Origin: Numidum massiliense
Lineage (GTDB): Bacteria > Bacillota > Bacilli > Thermoactinomycetales > Novibacillaceae
NCBI RefSeq assembly: GCF_001375555.1
Contig: NZ_CTDZ01000009.1
Span: 1,047,758-1,111,757 of the forward strand
Direction of reading: 5' to 3'
Length of the DNA stretch: 64,000 nucleotides
Part shown: positions 1-9,249 of the stretch, one piece after another
How the letters are laid out: each line of letters begins with the position of its first letter
How positions within the stretch are numbered: the first letter of the stretch is position 1
Notes under the pieces: generated by a model
Seen by the model: only the letters and a program-made list of their open reading frames with translations
Told to the model about the DNA's origin: nothing
The model's database searches: none
Program-made: the position numbers and the translations under genes

Positions 1-1
1 T

Positions 2-856
2 TGTTTCGTCTTACTCGCCGTCGTGCTCATTCCCGGCGCCGGTATTTTGCGCAACGGGGCGCGCAGTTGGCTCGGCCTCGGCGCGTTCAGCATTCAACCA
101 TCCGAGTTTACAAAATTAGCGCTGATCGTCTTTTTAGCGCATTGGCTACCTACCCGCAAACAAAACTTAACCCGGTTCACGACTGGATTATTGCCGCCGC
201 TCGCGCTTTTAGCCGCAGCGTTTGGACTCATTATGGCGCAACCCGACTTAGGGACGGGGACCGTTTTGTTTGCGACCGGTATGTTGATTATTTTTGTCGC
301 CGGGATGCGCATCAAGCACTTAATGGCGATGGTTGCTTTAGGCTTGGCGGGTTTTACTGCGCTCGTCGCTTCGGCACCGTATCGGATCGACCGCATTACT
401 GCGTTTCTCGATCCGTGGCAAGATCGGCTCGGTTCGGGATACCAGATCATCCAGTCACTGTTTGCGATTGGCCCGGGCCGCTTAATGGGGGTTGGCTACG
501 GCTTAAGTAAACAAAAACATTTGTACTTGCCTGAGCCACAGACGGACTTTATCTTTTCGGTAACGGCGGAGGAGCTCGGTTTTATCGGAGCAGCAACGGT
601 CGTCGTCCTCTTTCTCATTGTCGTCTGGCGCGGCGTGCATATCGCCTTTCGCGCGCCGGATTTGCCGGGGACACTCATGGCGGTCGGAATTACCGGGATG
701 ATCGGCATTCAGGCGTTGATGAATATCGGTGTCGTTACCGGGATGCTGCCGGTGACCGGGATTACGTTACCTTTTTTAAGTTACGGCGGCTCCTCGCTCA
801 CGCTCACACTTGTCGCAGTCGGTATTTTATTGAACATTTCCCGCTACGCCCGCTAA
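2..856 (+). CDS. spoVE: SpoVE/FtsW-type SEDS peptidoglycan polymerase, C-terminal part
   Basis: The frame is open from the window edge, so the N-terminus is missing. SEDS proteins polymerise lipid II glycan strands in the membrane; FtsW works at the septum and SpoVE in the spore cortex. The stretch reading NGARSWLGLG followed by QPSEFTK is the classic SEDS signature, and PVTGITLPFLSYGGSS near the C-terminus is the conserved final loop. Several hydrophobic segments between them are membrane helices. It lies directly upstream of murB, where B. subtilis has spoVE-murG-murB; here there is no murG in between. Sequence alone does not separate SpoVE from FtsW; the position next to murB favours the SpoVE/FtsW slot of the dcw cluster. 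Confidence 0.88.
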   Translation, partial: CFVLLAVVLIPGAGILRNGARSWLGLGAFSIQPSEFTKLALIVFLAHWLPTRKQNLTRFTTGLLPPLALLAAAFGLIMAQPDLGTGTVLFATGMLIIFVAGMRIKHLMAMVALGLAGFTALVASAPYRIDRITAFLDPWQDRLGSGYQIIQSLFAIGPGRLMGVGYGLSKQKHLYLPEPQTDFIFSVTAEELGFIGAATVVVLFLIVVWRGVHIAFRAPDLPGTLMAVGITGMIGIQALMNIGVVTGMLPVTGITLPFLSYGGSSLTLTLVAVGILLNISRYAR

Positions 857-957
857 CGCAGTTGGGCGATTGTCACGTTCTAAAAGCAGCGGGCATAAAC
901 TATGTTATACGTCGCCAAATATCGCACAACCGGTAGAGAAGATGGAGGTTCCAGCCG

Positions 958-1866
958 ATGCAAACCATTAAACGACAATTACAGCAAGCGGGTGTCTCGC
1001 ACGTACTAACCGACGAACCGCTCGTAAAGTATACGACGTGGCGGGTCGGCGGTTCGGCCGACTTGTTTGTATATCCGAAAAGCAAGCGCGAGCTGCAGCA
1101 GACGATGACCGTGCTCCACCGGGAAGGTATTCCGTGGCACGCGATCGGACGCGGTTCTAACCTATTAGTGCGCGATAACGGCATTCGCGGCGCTGTCATC
1201 AAAGTCGGGGAAGGGTTGGATCACCTGACGATCGAGGGGACGAGAGTAACGGCCGGAGGGGGGTACTCCTTCGTCCGCTTGGCGGGCAAGACGGCAAAAG
1301 CAGGTCTCTCCGGTTTGGAATTTGCGAGCGGCATTCCGGGAAACGTCGGCGGGGCGGTGTTTATGAACGCGGGCGCTCACGGTTCCGACGTGTCGCGGAC
1401 GCTCGTGTCGGCAGAAGTGATTCTCGAAGACGGTTCTTTCAAGACGCTGTCAGCGGCTGACTTAAACTTTCGCTACCGTACGACCGCGTTACAAGAGCAC
1501 GTGCACGGAGTCGTGGCGGAAGCGACATTTGCTCTAAAAAAAGGGAACCCTGCACAAATTATGGCTGACGTGCGCGCGTTTAAACAGCGGCGCAATCGGA
1601 CGCAACCGCTGAACCACCCGTGTGCCGGAAGTGTGTTCCGCAATCCCCCTGGCGATCATGCCGGGCGCTTGATCGAAGCTGCGGGCTTAAAAGGTTATCG
1701 CGTCGGAGATGCCGAAGTGTCTACGCTGCACGCGAATTTTATCGTGAACAACGGTAAGGCGACAGCGGCTGACATCTTGACGCTGATCGGCGATGTACAA
1801 AAGACAGTACTAGAAACGTACGGCATCGTTTTACACCCGGAAGTGAGAGTCGTGGGCGAGGAGTAA
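958..1866 (+). CDS. murB: UDP-N-acetylenolpyruvoylglucosamine reductase MurB
   Basis: 302 aa, normal for the shorter type II MurB of Firmicutes. The cytoplasmic flavoenzyme reduces UDP-GlcNAc-enolpyruvate to UDP-MurNAc with NADPH, the second committed step of peptidoglycan synthesis. The FAD-binding motifs are visible: TTWRVGGSADL near residue 26, GRGSNLLV near 64, and GIPGNVGGAVFMNAGAHG near 125. The catalytic serine is S225 in CAGSVFRNP, and the conserved LHANFIVN follows. The ATG at 958 has a GGAGG-type site eight or so bases upstream. It sits between spoVE and murA, so two consecutive lipid II precursor steps are adjacent. Confidence 0.97.
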   Translation: MQTIKRQLQQAGVSHVLTDEPLVKYTTWRVGGSADLFVYPKSKRELQQTMTVLHREGIPWHAIGRGSNLLVRDNGIRGAVIKVGEGLDHLTIEGTRVTAGGGYSFVRLAGKTAKAGLSGLEFASGIPGNVGGAVFMNAGAHGSDVSRTLVSAEVILEDGSFKTLSAADLNFRYRTTALQEHVHGVVAEATFALKKGNPAQIMADVRAFKQRRNRTQPLNHPCAGSVFRNPPGDHAGRLIEAAGLKGYRVGDAEVSTLHANFIVNNGKATAADILTLIGDVQKTVLETYGIVLHPEVRVVGEE

Positions 1867-1880
1867 ACGGGGGTGTAAGT

Positions 1881-3161
1881 TTGGAGCAATTTATCGTTGA
1901 AGGGGGTCGTCCACTGTGTGGCGCCGTCCGCGTGCACGGTGCGAAAAATGCGGCGCTCCCTATATTGGCGGCAACGGTTCTCGCCGCCGGGGAGCACGAA
2001 ATAGACGATGTCCCCGACTTGCTCGACATAAAGGTGATGGTAGACATTCTACGCGCGTTAGGGGCACGCGTCAACCGTTTCGGCGACCGCATCGTCATCG
2101 ATACAACGGCGCTCGGCGCAACGCATATACCTGACGACTTGATGGGTCAAATGCGCTCTTCGATCTTTCTTATGGGGCCGCTCCTCGCACGCTTTCGCGA
2201 AGTGAGCATGACGCGACCTGGGGGCTGTGCCATCGGCGCCCGCCCGATCGATCTCCACTTGCGCGGCTTGCGTGCGCTCGGCGCATCGATTCAGGCGGTT
2301 AACGGCGTGCTTTCGTGTTACACCCGCCGCTTGACGGGTAATACGGTCATTCTCGATTTCCCTAGCGTCGGGGCGACGGAAAACATCATGATGGCCGCGA
2401 CCCTCGCACAGGGGGTTACGGAAATAGTCGGGGCGGCGAAAGAACCGGAAGTCGTCGACCTACAAAACTTCCTCAACCGGATGGGGGCCCGCATTCGAGG
2501 GGCTGGTACTGAGACGATCACCGTGCGCGGGGTGCACGAGTTACACCCTGTCTCTTACACGATTATTCCCGACCGCATCGTCGCCGGCACACTGTGTATC
2601 GGCGCCGCCATAACCCGCGGGAGCGTGCTGCTTAAAAATGTGGAACCCAACCATTTAAAAGCGCTCATCCATTTTTTACGGCAGACGGGCACAAAGGTTG
2701 AGGTGACCGGCGATACATTGCGCGTTGCGCGAAGTGGTCCGCTTAAGCGAATCGCCAAACTAGCGACGGCGCCGCACCCCGGATTTCCGACAGACATGCA
2801 GGCGCAAATGACAGCACTCATGACGATTGCCGACGGTACGAGTATTATTTCTGAGACGGTGTTTGACGGACGGTTTAAGCACGTTAACGAATTGATGCGC
2901 ATGGGGGCAGATATCGTCGTCGACTTACAGTCCGCATTTGTGCGCGGCGTGCCGTATTTATCGGGGGCATACGTCGAGGCGCCCGATTTGCGCGCCGGTG
3001 CCTCCCTCATATTAGCAGGTTTGGCTGCCGAGGGAACGACAGTCGTCCAAGAGATCCAGCACGTCGACCGCGGCTACGAGCAGTTAGAAAACTTGTTGTC
3101 ACAGCTAGGTGCCAAAATCGAACGCGTGTCAGCGCAGCCCGTGACTAAGTCGTTAAAGTAG
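1881..3161 (+). CDS. murA: UDP-N-acetylglucosamine 1-carboxyvinyltransferase MurA
   Basis: 426 aa, full length. It transfers enolpyruvate from PEP to UDP-GlcNAc, the first committed peptidoglycan step and the target of fosfomycin. The substrate-binding lysine-asparagine pair is in HGAKNAALP (K22, N23), and the catalytic cysteine is C116 in RPGGCAIGARPIDLH, so the enzyme should be fosfomycin sensitive. The start is TTG at 1881 after a GGGGGTG site; no better start lies in frame. It begins 15 bp after murB. The gene is followed about 100 bp later by an insertion sequence that separates it from divIB. Confidence 0.97.
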   Translation: MEQFIVEGGRPLCGAVRVHGAKNAALPILAATVLAAGEHEIDDVPDLLDIKVMVDILRALGARVNRFGDRIVIDTTALGATHIPDDLMGQMRSSIFLMGPLLARFREVSMTRPGGCAIGARPIDLHLRGLRALGASIQAVNGVLSCYTRRLTGNTVILDFPSVGATENIMMAATLAQGVTEIVGAAKEPEVVDLQNFLNRMGARIRGAGTETITVRGVHELHPVSYTIIPDRIVAGTLCIGAAITRGSVLLKNVEPNHLKALIHFLRQTGTKVEVTGDTLRVARSGPLKRIAKLATAPHPGFPTDMQAQMTALMTIADGTSIISETVFDGRFKHVNELMRMGADIVVDLQSAFVRGVPYLSGAYVEAPDLRAGASLILAGLAAEGTTVVQEIQHVDRGYEQLENLLSQLGAKIERVSAQPVTKSLK

Positions 3162-3250
3162 TCGCGGGCATTTCGTGTCCGCGATAACGCGATAAAGATA
3201 ACGCGAAAAATGGTACTGAAAAACAAACAGTTTTATAAAATCTTTGTTCG

Positions 3251-3259
3251 ATTTCTTCG
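3251..3259. repeat. 9-bp target-site duplication of IS copy 1, left side
   Basis: ATTTCTTCG at 3251-3259 is repeated exactly at 4876-4884 on the other side of the element. A 9-bp duplication is what the ISLre2 family makes. It fixes the element boundaries and shows that copy 1 arrived by simple transposition. Confidence 0.93.
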
Positions 3260-3367
3260 GTATGTGTAACATTTCTCTCGAAGGGTTTTAGCAGGAATTT
3301 GGAGGGAGAATATAGAAAAGGAAGACCTAAATAGTACTCCTAACCACCACGAAAGGAGAGGTCTTCC

Positions 3368-4768
3368 TTGAAAACCATTATACCAGAAATCGCTACTATC
3401 TTGGAACAGTCTACAGATATGTTGTCGTTTTGGGAAAGCTTACGTATTCGCCTGATGGAAGTGATGGCTGATCTGTTCGGAGAATTTTTGGAGCAGCTCG
3501 ATCAGATGATGACGACGCATTACAAGGAAAAATACGGTTGGAAAAGTGAGCGATTGGACAGCCGGGAGTTCACCAGTTTTTTTGGGACAGTGTCCTATAA
3601 ACGCCACTTGATGTACGACCGAAACGGAAACGCACATTACCCTGTCGATGAGGCAATCGGTTTAAAACGCCGTAAAAGATACAGCCCAGACCTTATGATG
3701 CTCGGAGCAGAGTTAGCTGCAGCGCCGGGAATGACCTACCGCCTCGCCTCAGAGGTCACGCAAAAACTTGCCGGTATAACGATCAGCCATACGACGTTTC
3801 AGCGCTTAGTAAAAGAAGCAGGTGAAGCTCAAGCTGTCATGGATGCTGAAAAAAGGGATCGAATTTTTGAGGATACGGTAATTCCTAACTCTCCGTCCGT
3901 TAAGCACTTATATTGCGAAGCAGATGGCTTATACGTCAAAGGGAGAGGCAAAGGAATAGAGATCAAAAATATGCTTGCCTATACCGGGTGGGAGCAAAAC
4001 GGACAGCGTGTCTCGTTAACAGATCGTCACGTCTTTTCTACCGTTGAATCGGTGGATGACTTTTGGGAAATAGGTTATGCAGCGATTCGACATCGTTGGG
4101 ATCTCTCACATACACATGTGGCGACTAATGCGGATGCGGCTTCATGGATCTCTGAGGAACGCGTTCAAAATACCTTTTCTGAAGCGACATCGGTTGTCCG
4201 CCAATTGGATCCTTTTCACGTAAAGAGGAGTATTCGTCGCGGGTTGAGCCGCCAGCCAAGGCTCATTCCTCAAATTGAAAAGGCAATATCCGAAAAAAAT
4301 AAGGATAGGTTTAAAGCGGTGATTGATACGGCACAGGGAAATGCAGAGACGGAGCGAGAGGAAAAGCGTATCGAGAACATGCAGAAGTATCTTGAAGGGC
4401 ACTGGGAGATCCTCTGCGACTGGCGTGAGGTTAGTCCAGACGTGCCAAAAAATGCTCGTAGGATGGGATGCATGGAATCGAACCAGAGACGTCTGGCATA
4501 CCGCATGAAACGTCGTGGCATGTACTGGAGTGAAGAAGGGGCTCAAGCCATCGCCAAAGTACAACAAGGCGTTACCAATGGGACGTTGAGACAGGCATTA
4601 TTAACTGTCTGGCCCAACCGCCAAGTGACACAAAAACTAAAACGCCATGCGAGGCGAATAGGTAAGTCGGATCACATTGGGGTTCAAGTTGGCAGGATCC
4701 AAGTAGGTGCCGCATCAGCTTCAAGTGCTATTGGGTATTTGGATAAGGTGGTTAATCGCCGTCCTTGA
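3368..4768 (+). CDS. ISLre2-family (UPF0236) transposase, copy 1
   Basis: 466 aa, identical in translation to the copy at 29699-31099. The N-terminal half contains a helical region and RLDSREFTSFFGTVSYKR, the type of sequence seen in UPF0236 proteins. The central part has YCEADGLYVKGRGKG, whose acidic residues fit the catalytic core of this transposase family. The start is TTG at 3368 behind a strong GGAGAGG site. The gene looks intact, so the element should be active. Family placement rests on recognising the protein together with the 9-bp target duplication. Confidence 0.92.
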   Translation: MKTIIPEIATILEQSTDMLSFWESLRIRLMEVMADLFGEFLEQLDQMMTTHYKEKYGWKSERLDSREFTSFFGTVSYKRHLMYDRNGNAHYPVDEAIGLKRRKRYSPDLMMLGAELAAAPGMTYRLASEVTQKLAGITISHTTFQRLVKEAGEAQAVMDAEKRDRIFEDTVIPNSPSVKHLYCEADGLYVKGRGKGIEIKNMLAYTGWEQNGQRVSLTDRHVFSTVESVDDFWEIGYAAIRHRWDLSHTHVATNADAASWISEERVQNTFSEATSVVRQLDPFHVKRSIRRGLSRQPRLIPQIEKAISEKNKDRFKAVIDTAQGNAETEREEKRIENMQKYLEGHWEILCDWREVSPDVPKNARRMGCMESNQRRLAYRMKRRGMYWSEEGAQAIAKVQQGVTNGTLRQALLTVWPNRQVTQKLKRHARRIGKSDHIGVQVGRIQVGAASASSAIGYLDKVVNRRP

Positions 4769-4864
4769 AGAGTTAACTCCTCAAGGGCGGACAACAAGTG
4801 AACGTTAGGGAATGACATATTTAGGTCTTTAAATCCTTGATCCTGTAAGGTCGTCGAGTAAAGC

Positions 4865-4870
4865 TTGACA
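4865..4870 (+). promoter_or_regulatory. Outward-facing TTGACA at the IS right end
   Basis: A perfect -35 hexamer lies five bases inside the right end of the element and points outward. A good -10 at 17 bp is absent here; the nearest candidate, TAGAAT at 4915-4920, is too far away and would need its own poor -35. It could create a hybrid promoter at other insertion sites. Confidence 0.35.
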
Positions 4871-4957
4871 CATACATTTCTTCGCAACACCTTTTGTGAG
4901 CAGTGAAGATTTGTTAGAATAGAAGAGTATGCAGTATTTTATTAGGAGCCGGTGTGT

Positions 4958-5713
4958 ATGCGTGACTCCATGCCTATTTATCGGGAAAAGGAAAAAAACA
5001 AGAGGCGGCCAAACCGGCTTGCTCTCGTGTTTATCGTGTTGTTTTTTCTTTCCCTACTCGTGCTGTTATTTTTTCAATCGCCGCTCAGCAAAATTAGCAC
5101 GATCGACATTAGCGGCAACCGCACGTTAAAAGATGCAGACGTGTTAAAACAAGCATCGCTAAAGAAAGGCAAGCAATTTTTTTCGTGGGATCCACAAGCT
5201 GCGAAAAAACAGTTAATGCAGAACGAACAAGTAAAAGACGTTAAAATCACCAAACGCTTTCCTGGAAAAGTAACGATTAAGTTCGAGGAATGGCCACGAG
5301 TTGCCTTTTGGTTAAAAAAGGATAAGGACGGGAACGCTCAGTTGCGTCCGGTGTTGGCCAACGGAGTCATCGTGGACAAGCAGTGGAAAGGGACAGTAGA
5401 CCGACCGCTCCTCCGCGGCTGGTCTGATGAGTCGGCGGTAGCGAAACTGAGTAAGCAACTGGAACGTGTCGAGCGGGTCACGCTGCGTTCGCTTTCGGAA
5501 GTTCACCCGCAACCGAGCGATATTTACAAGGATCAAGTTCGCGTTTATACGGATGACGGCTATGAGGTAATTACGCGCCTTTCTACGTTTCATGAAAATA
5601 TGAATCAATACCGCAACTACGTCGATCCAGACAAAAAAGGGATCGTTCATATGACTTACGGACGAAACTTTGGCTGGTTTGAACCGTATGAAGAGATAGA
5701 AGCGAAAGAGTGA
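4958..5713 (+). CDS. divIB: Cell division protein DivIB/FtsQ
   Basis: 251 aa. DivIB is a single-pass membrane protein of the divisome that works with DivIC and FtsL to control septal peptidoglycan synthesis. A short basic cytoplasmic tail (about residues 1-20) is followed by one membrane helix (about 21-42) and a POTRA domain starting ISTIDISGNRTL. The ATG at 4958 is chosen because the AGGAG at 4944-4948 sits nine bases away; the GTG at 4952 would be only three bases from it. The IS ends about 80 bp upstream, so the native upstream sequence has been displaced. Confidence 0.9.
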   Translation: MRDSMPIYREKEKNKRRPNRLALVFIVLFFLSLLVLLFFQSPLSKISTIDISGNRTLKDADVLKQASLKKGKQFFSWDPQAAKKQLMQNEQVKDVKITKRFPGKVTIKFEEWPRVAFWLKKDKDGNAQLRPVLANGVIVDKQWKGTVDRPLLRGWSDESAVAKLSKQLERVERVTLRSLSEVHPQPSDIYKDQVRVYTDDGYEVITRLSTFHENMNQYRNYVDPDKKGIVHMTYGRNFGWFEPYEEIEAKE

Positions 5714-5977
5714 TGTACGCGCTGATAAAAGTTGGAAGGAAACTTGTCTGTAAGAGGGAACGTTATGCCGTAATAGCGGACGTTTTCACTTAATGTACAT
5801 ACAACCTGTTTTGTACGCGCCTCTTTTCATTTTCTTGTACATGCGTTAAAGTTTAACTGGATACTACGGGTACAAAATAGTGGGGCTACAAAAAAGAGGA
5901 ATTCGCCTGTTTTCGTAGAAAGTAACTATTATGTCCTCATTCAAATGAGAAGAGGGATAGCTAGGAGGTGCCACCGG

Positions 5978-7213
5978 TTGCATAGTGACTATATAGTTAG
6001 TCTCGACATTGGAAGCGCCAAGGTTCGCGCGATTGTCGGGGAAATAAACAATGGAACCCTTCAAATTGTCGGTGTGGGCACTGCTGAATCCCAGGGAATT
6101 AAAAAAGGGGCAATTGTCGATATAGATCAAACCGTACAGTCGATTAGCGAGGCTGTGGAACAAGCTGGGCAAATCGTCGGGATCGACATCGGACAAGTTA
6201 TCGTCGGTATTAATGGAAACCACATCGAATTACACGCGAGTCACGGTGTCGTCGCCGTGTCTAGCGAAGATCGCGAAATTGGACAAGAAGACATTTCGCG
6301 CGTGTTACAAGCGTCATGCGTCATCGCTACCCCCCCCGAACGGGAGATTATCGATGTCGTCCCCAAACAATACATGGTTGACGGGTTGAGCGGCATTACC
6401 GATCCGCGCGGAATGATCGGTGTTCGTTTGGAAGTGGAAACAACGATTGTCACCGGGTCAAAGACGATTTTACACAATACGATTCGTTGTGTGGAGAAAG
6501 CGGGACTAGGAATTGCCGCTGTTTACTTGTTGCCACTCGCTTGTAGTGAAGTCGCACTGTCTAAAGATGAGAAGCAACTCGGCGTCGTGCTCGCAGATAT
6601 TGGGGCTGGGGCGACGACGATCGCGGTGTTTGAACGCGGCAAACTGGTGGCGACGCGGGTATTGCCGGTTGGCGGAGAGTATATTACGAATGACTTGGCA
6701 ATCGGCTTCCGCACACATTTTGACGTCGCGGAGAAAATTAAACTCACACACGGTTGCGCCGATCTTGATGAAGCGTCGTCTGACACGACGTTTAAAGTTC
6801 CGACCATCGGCAGTGACAAAGAATACGAATTTAGCCAACTCGACTTAGCTGAAATCGTCGAGCCGCGCGTCGAGGAGATCTTTCATTTAATTGCACTGGA
6901 AGTCGAACAGATGGGGTACTCGGAAACGTTTGCCGGCGGCTATGTCCTTACCGGTGGCGTTATGTCCTTACCCGGTGCGCTCACGGTGGCGCGTTCGGTA
7001 CTCGGTTCGTCCGTTCGCAGGGCAGAACCGGACGACGTCGGCGTGAAGGACCCATCTTATACGAGCGGAGTCGGCCTTATTCGCTTCGCCCTAAAAAAAC
7101 AACCGGGTCTCACGCGGGTGTCGCCCACTGCAAACTCGGCAAAAAAGAAACGTCCCGGACGCAAACAGCCTTTTTTTCAGCGCATAAAAGATTGGTTTAA
7201 CGAAATGGTTTAA
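5978..7213 (+). CDS. ftsA: Cell division protein FtsA
   Basis: 411 aa actin-like ATPase that anchors FtsZ filaments to the membrane. Visible are YIVSLDIGSAKVRAIVG (phosphate 1), LADIGAGATTIAVF (phosphate 2) near residue 195, and GGYVLTGGVMSLPG (adenosine motif) near residue 320. The C-terminus ends in a basic amphipathic stretch, FFQRIKDWFNEMV, the membrane-targeting helix. An in-frame ATG at 5945 exists, but the TTG at 5978 has a perfect AGGAGGTG at 5963-5970, seven bases away, and begins at the conserved N-terminus, so it is preferred. FtsZ follows 42 bp later. Confidence 0.95.
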   Translation: MHSDYIVSLDIGSAKVRAIVGEINNGTLQIVGVGTAESQGIKKGAIVDIDQTVQSISEAVEQAGQIVGIDIGQVIVGINGNHIELHASHGVVAVSSEDREIGQEDISRVLQASCVIATPPEREIIDVVPKQYMVDGLSGITDPRGMIGVRLEVETTIVTGSKTILHNTIRCVEKAGLGIAAVYLLPLACSEVALSKDEKQLGVVLADIGAGATTIAVFERGKLVATRVLPVGGEYITNDLAIGFRTHFDVAEKIKLTHGCADLDEASSDTTFKVPTIGSDKEYEFSQLDLAEIVEPRVEEIFHLIALEVEQMGYSETFAGGYVLTGGVMSLPGALTVARSVLGSSVRRAEPDDVGVKDPSYTSGVGLIRFALKKQPGLTRVSPTANSAKKKRPGRKQPFFQRIKDWFNEMV

Positions 7214-7255
7214 GCATTATTTTAGTCAGCTTTGTGACTTCGAGGGGGAGCGACG

Positions 7256-8362
7256 ATGTTAGAATTTGATATTGAAACAGAACAAATTGCGTGTATTAAA
7301 GTAATCGGTGTCGGTGGTGGCGGCGGCAACGCCGTCAACCGCATGATCGAAAGCGGCATTCAAGGGGTCGAGTTTATCGCAGTCAATACTGATGCACAAG
7401 CGTTAAATAGTTCACTCGCCGACACGAAACTGCGCATCGGGGATAAATTGACACGCGGCTTAGGGGCAGGTGCTGATCCAGAAGTAGGTAAAAAAGCTGC
7501 CGAAGAGTCGCGGGAAATGATTGAGCACGCGCTCAACGGTGCCGATATGGTGTTTGTGACGGCAGGCATGGGCGGTGGGACCGGGACAGGAGCGGCGCCA
7601 ACCATCGCTGAAATCGCGCGCGAGCAAGGCGCACTAACTGTAGGGGTCGTGACGCGCCCGTTTACGTTTGAAGGACGGCGCCGTTCGCAACAAGCAATCA
7701 ACGGGATCAGTGTACTTAAAGAGAAAGTCGATACGCTTATTGTCATTCCGAACGACCGATTGTTAGAAATTGTCGACAAGAACACCCCGATGTTAGAAGC
7801 GTTTCAGGAGGCGGACAACGTGTTGCGCCAAGGGGTACAAGGTATTTCTGACCTCATCGCCGTCCCAGGTCTCATTAACCTCGACTTCGCCGACGTGAAG
7901 ACGATTATGACGGAACGCGGTTCGGCACTAATGGGGATTGGCATGGCGACGGGTGAGAACCGCGCGGCCGAAGCAGCGAAAAAGGCGATTTCGAGCCCGC
8001 TACTCGAAACGTCGATCGACGGTGCGCGCGGCGTGCTGATGAACATTACGGGCGGGACGAATTTGAGCTTATACGAAGTGAACGAAGCCGCTGATATCGT
8101 CGCTTCTGCCTCCGACCAAGAAGTGAACATGATTTTTGGGGCGGTCATCCGCGAAGATTTGAAGGACGAATTACTCGTGACCGTTATTGCGACCGGATTT
8201 GAACACCGCGAGCAAGAGCAGCAGGCTAAGCCGACGCGACCGCAAATGCAGCGCAACCGGGTGGCGAATCGGAAAGAGACGAACAAACTCGATATTAAGC
8301 CGTTCGGCTCCGGGGACAAAGACAACCTAGATATCCCGACTTTTTTGCGCCGACCGAGGTAA
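7256..8362 (+). CDS. ftsZ: Cell division GTPase FtsZ
   Basis: 368 aa, normal for Bacillales. This tubulin homologue polymerises into the Z-ring. The GTP-binding signature GGGTGTG is at residues 106-112, the glycine-rich [13 protein letters not shown] near residue 20, and the synergy loop region [11 protein letters not shown] near 208. The extreme C-terminus, [10 protein letters not shown], is the conserved tail that binds FtsA and SepF. ATG at 7256 follows a GAGGGGGAG site. It is the last gene of the cluster; a strong terminator follows. Confidence 0.98.
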   Translation: MLEFDIETEQIACIKVIGVGGGGGNAVNRMIESGIQGVEFIAVNTDAQALNSSLADTKLRIGDKLTRGLGAGADPEVGKKAAEESREMIEHALNGADMVFVTAGMGGGTGTGAAPTIAEIAREQGALTVGVVTRPFTFEGRRRSQQAINGISVLKEKVDTLIVIPNDRLLEIVDKNTPMLEAFQEADNVLRQGVQGISDLIAVPGLINLDFADVKTIMTERGSALMGIGMATGENRAAEAAKKAISSPLLETSIDGARGVLMNITGGTNLSLYEVNEAADIVASASDQEVNMIFGAVIREDLKDELLVTVIATGFEHREQEQQAKPTRPQMQRNRVANRKETNKLDIKPFGSGDKDNLDIPTFLRRPR

Positions 8363-8424
8363 TTCCTTGCTTCAGACGAGGCGATGGAATTGACGGTGGA
8401 AAAAGTTGAATGAGGGAAGACACG

Positions 8425-8462
8425 ACAGTCCGGTAACGTGTGCCGTTACCGGACTGTTTGTC
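8425..8462 (+). terminator. Terminator after ftsZ
   Basis: A 14-bp perfect stem, 8425-8438 against 8444-8457, with a 5-base loop and a short T-rich tail. It closes the dcw cluster. Confidence 0.85.
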
Positions 8463-8513
8463 GTTCGTCAAAAAGATCGGACGGCGGAGCGTGACTCGCT
8501 CTCGGGCAAAGGG

Positions 8514-9011
8514 TTACAAGTGGCACGAGTGTAAGCCGCGCTTGGCTAAGTACTTCTGATGGTATTCTTCGGCGGGGTAAAACGTCTGTGCCGGCGTTAT
8601 CTCAGTAACGATCGGTTTTTTGTACACTCCCGACTGCGCTAAAGCCTTTTTCGACGCTATGGCAGTCGCTTTTTGAGCCTCGCTATGGTAAAAAATTGCC
8701 GATCGATATTGTGTTCCGACATCGGGACCTTGCCGATTGAGCGTCGTCGGATCGTGGTTTTTCCAAAACAGTTGCAACAGCTCGTCGTACGAAATGACCG
8801 CCTTATCAAAGACGATCTGCACGACTTCAGCGTGCCCCGTCTGATCGGTACAGACGTCTTCGTAGGTTGGGTTAGGTACGGTGCCCCCCATGTAACCGAC
8901 GGCCGTTTCACGCACACCTTCTGTATTCATAAACAGTGCTTCCACACCCCAAAAACAACCTGCGCCAAATGTGGCTGTTTCTAGCGTTTTCGCTCGTTCT
9001 ACTGTTTTCAT
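8514..9011 (-). CDS. msrA: Peptide methionine sulfoxide reductase MsrA
   Basis: 165 aa. MsrA reduces the S-epimer of methionine sulfoxide in oxidised proteins. The catalytic cysteine is in [12 protein letters not shown] (C19), followed by [23 protein letters not shown] and the conserved [23 protein letters not shown] split across residues 78-100. An in-frame extension to 9152 is possible, but the ATG at 9011 has a GAGGGTGT site and gives the family length. It is monocistronic; a minus-strand terminator lies just upstream, so it is not read through from odhB. Confidence 0.95.
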   Translation of the reverse strand: MKTVERAKTLETATFGAGCFWGVEALFMNTEGVRETAVGYMGGTVPNPTYEDVCTDQTGHAEVVQIVFDKAVISYDELLQLFWKNHDPTTLNRQGPDVGTQYRSAIFYHSEAQKATAIASKKALAQSGVYKKPIVTEITPAQTFYPAEEYHQKYLAKRGLHSCHL

Positions 9012-9090
9012 GTGCAACACACCCTCGATTTGTTTTTCGCCTGTTTCGTTTTTCTTATTATACCAATTTCTTATGATGCCAAACAGACAT

Positions 9091-9130
9091 AAAAAGATCT
9101 CCACCTTAGTTTTTGCAACTAAAGTGGAGA
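9091..9130 (-). terminator. Terminator between odhB and msrA (minus strand)
   Basis: Stem 9098-9110 against 9118-9130 with one imperfect pair and a TGCAAA-type loop; on the minus strand it is followed by a run of T (9091-9095). It should end the odhA-odhB transcript before msrA. Confidence 0.8.
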
Positions 9131-9178
9131 CATTAGGACATCGCGACTCCATACGGTTTTAACCGTGTGAGTTTGTCG

Positions 9179-9249
9179 GTGCGCCCAGCATGGGCGCAGT
9201 CTAATAGGGTGCAAGTCCCGAACTGTGAAGGCAGAAGTAACAGTTAGCC
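9179..9249 (+). mobile_element. Fragment of a group II intron 5' end
   Basis: The sequence starts GTGCG, the consensus first bases of a group II intron, followed by a GCGCCCAGCATGGGCGC hairpin and then TCTAATAGGGTGCAAGTCCC and GAACTGTGAAGGCAGAAG, which I recognise as the domain I start of bacterial retroelement introns. The similarity stops about where the odhB stop codon begins on the other strand. No intron-encoded protein or domain V is nearby, so it is a truncated relic. The match is from memory of the intron consensus. Confidence 0.55.

Larger units (their letters stand above)
3260..4875 (+). mobile_element. ISLre2-family insertion sequence, copy 1 (1616 bp)
   Basis: Boundaries come from comparing the two copies in this window: identity starts at 3260/29591 and stops at 4875/31206, 1616 bp each. 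The ends are inverted repeats beginning GTATGTGT. The left end continues AACATTTC and the right end, reversed, continues CAAGCTT, so only the outer eight bases match perfectly. It is flanked by a 9-bp direct repeat, ATTTCTTCG. It carries one transposase gene. The element separates murA from divIB within the dcw cluster; any transcription reading from murB-murA into divIB must now cross it. Confidence 0.93.
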
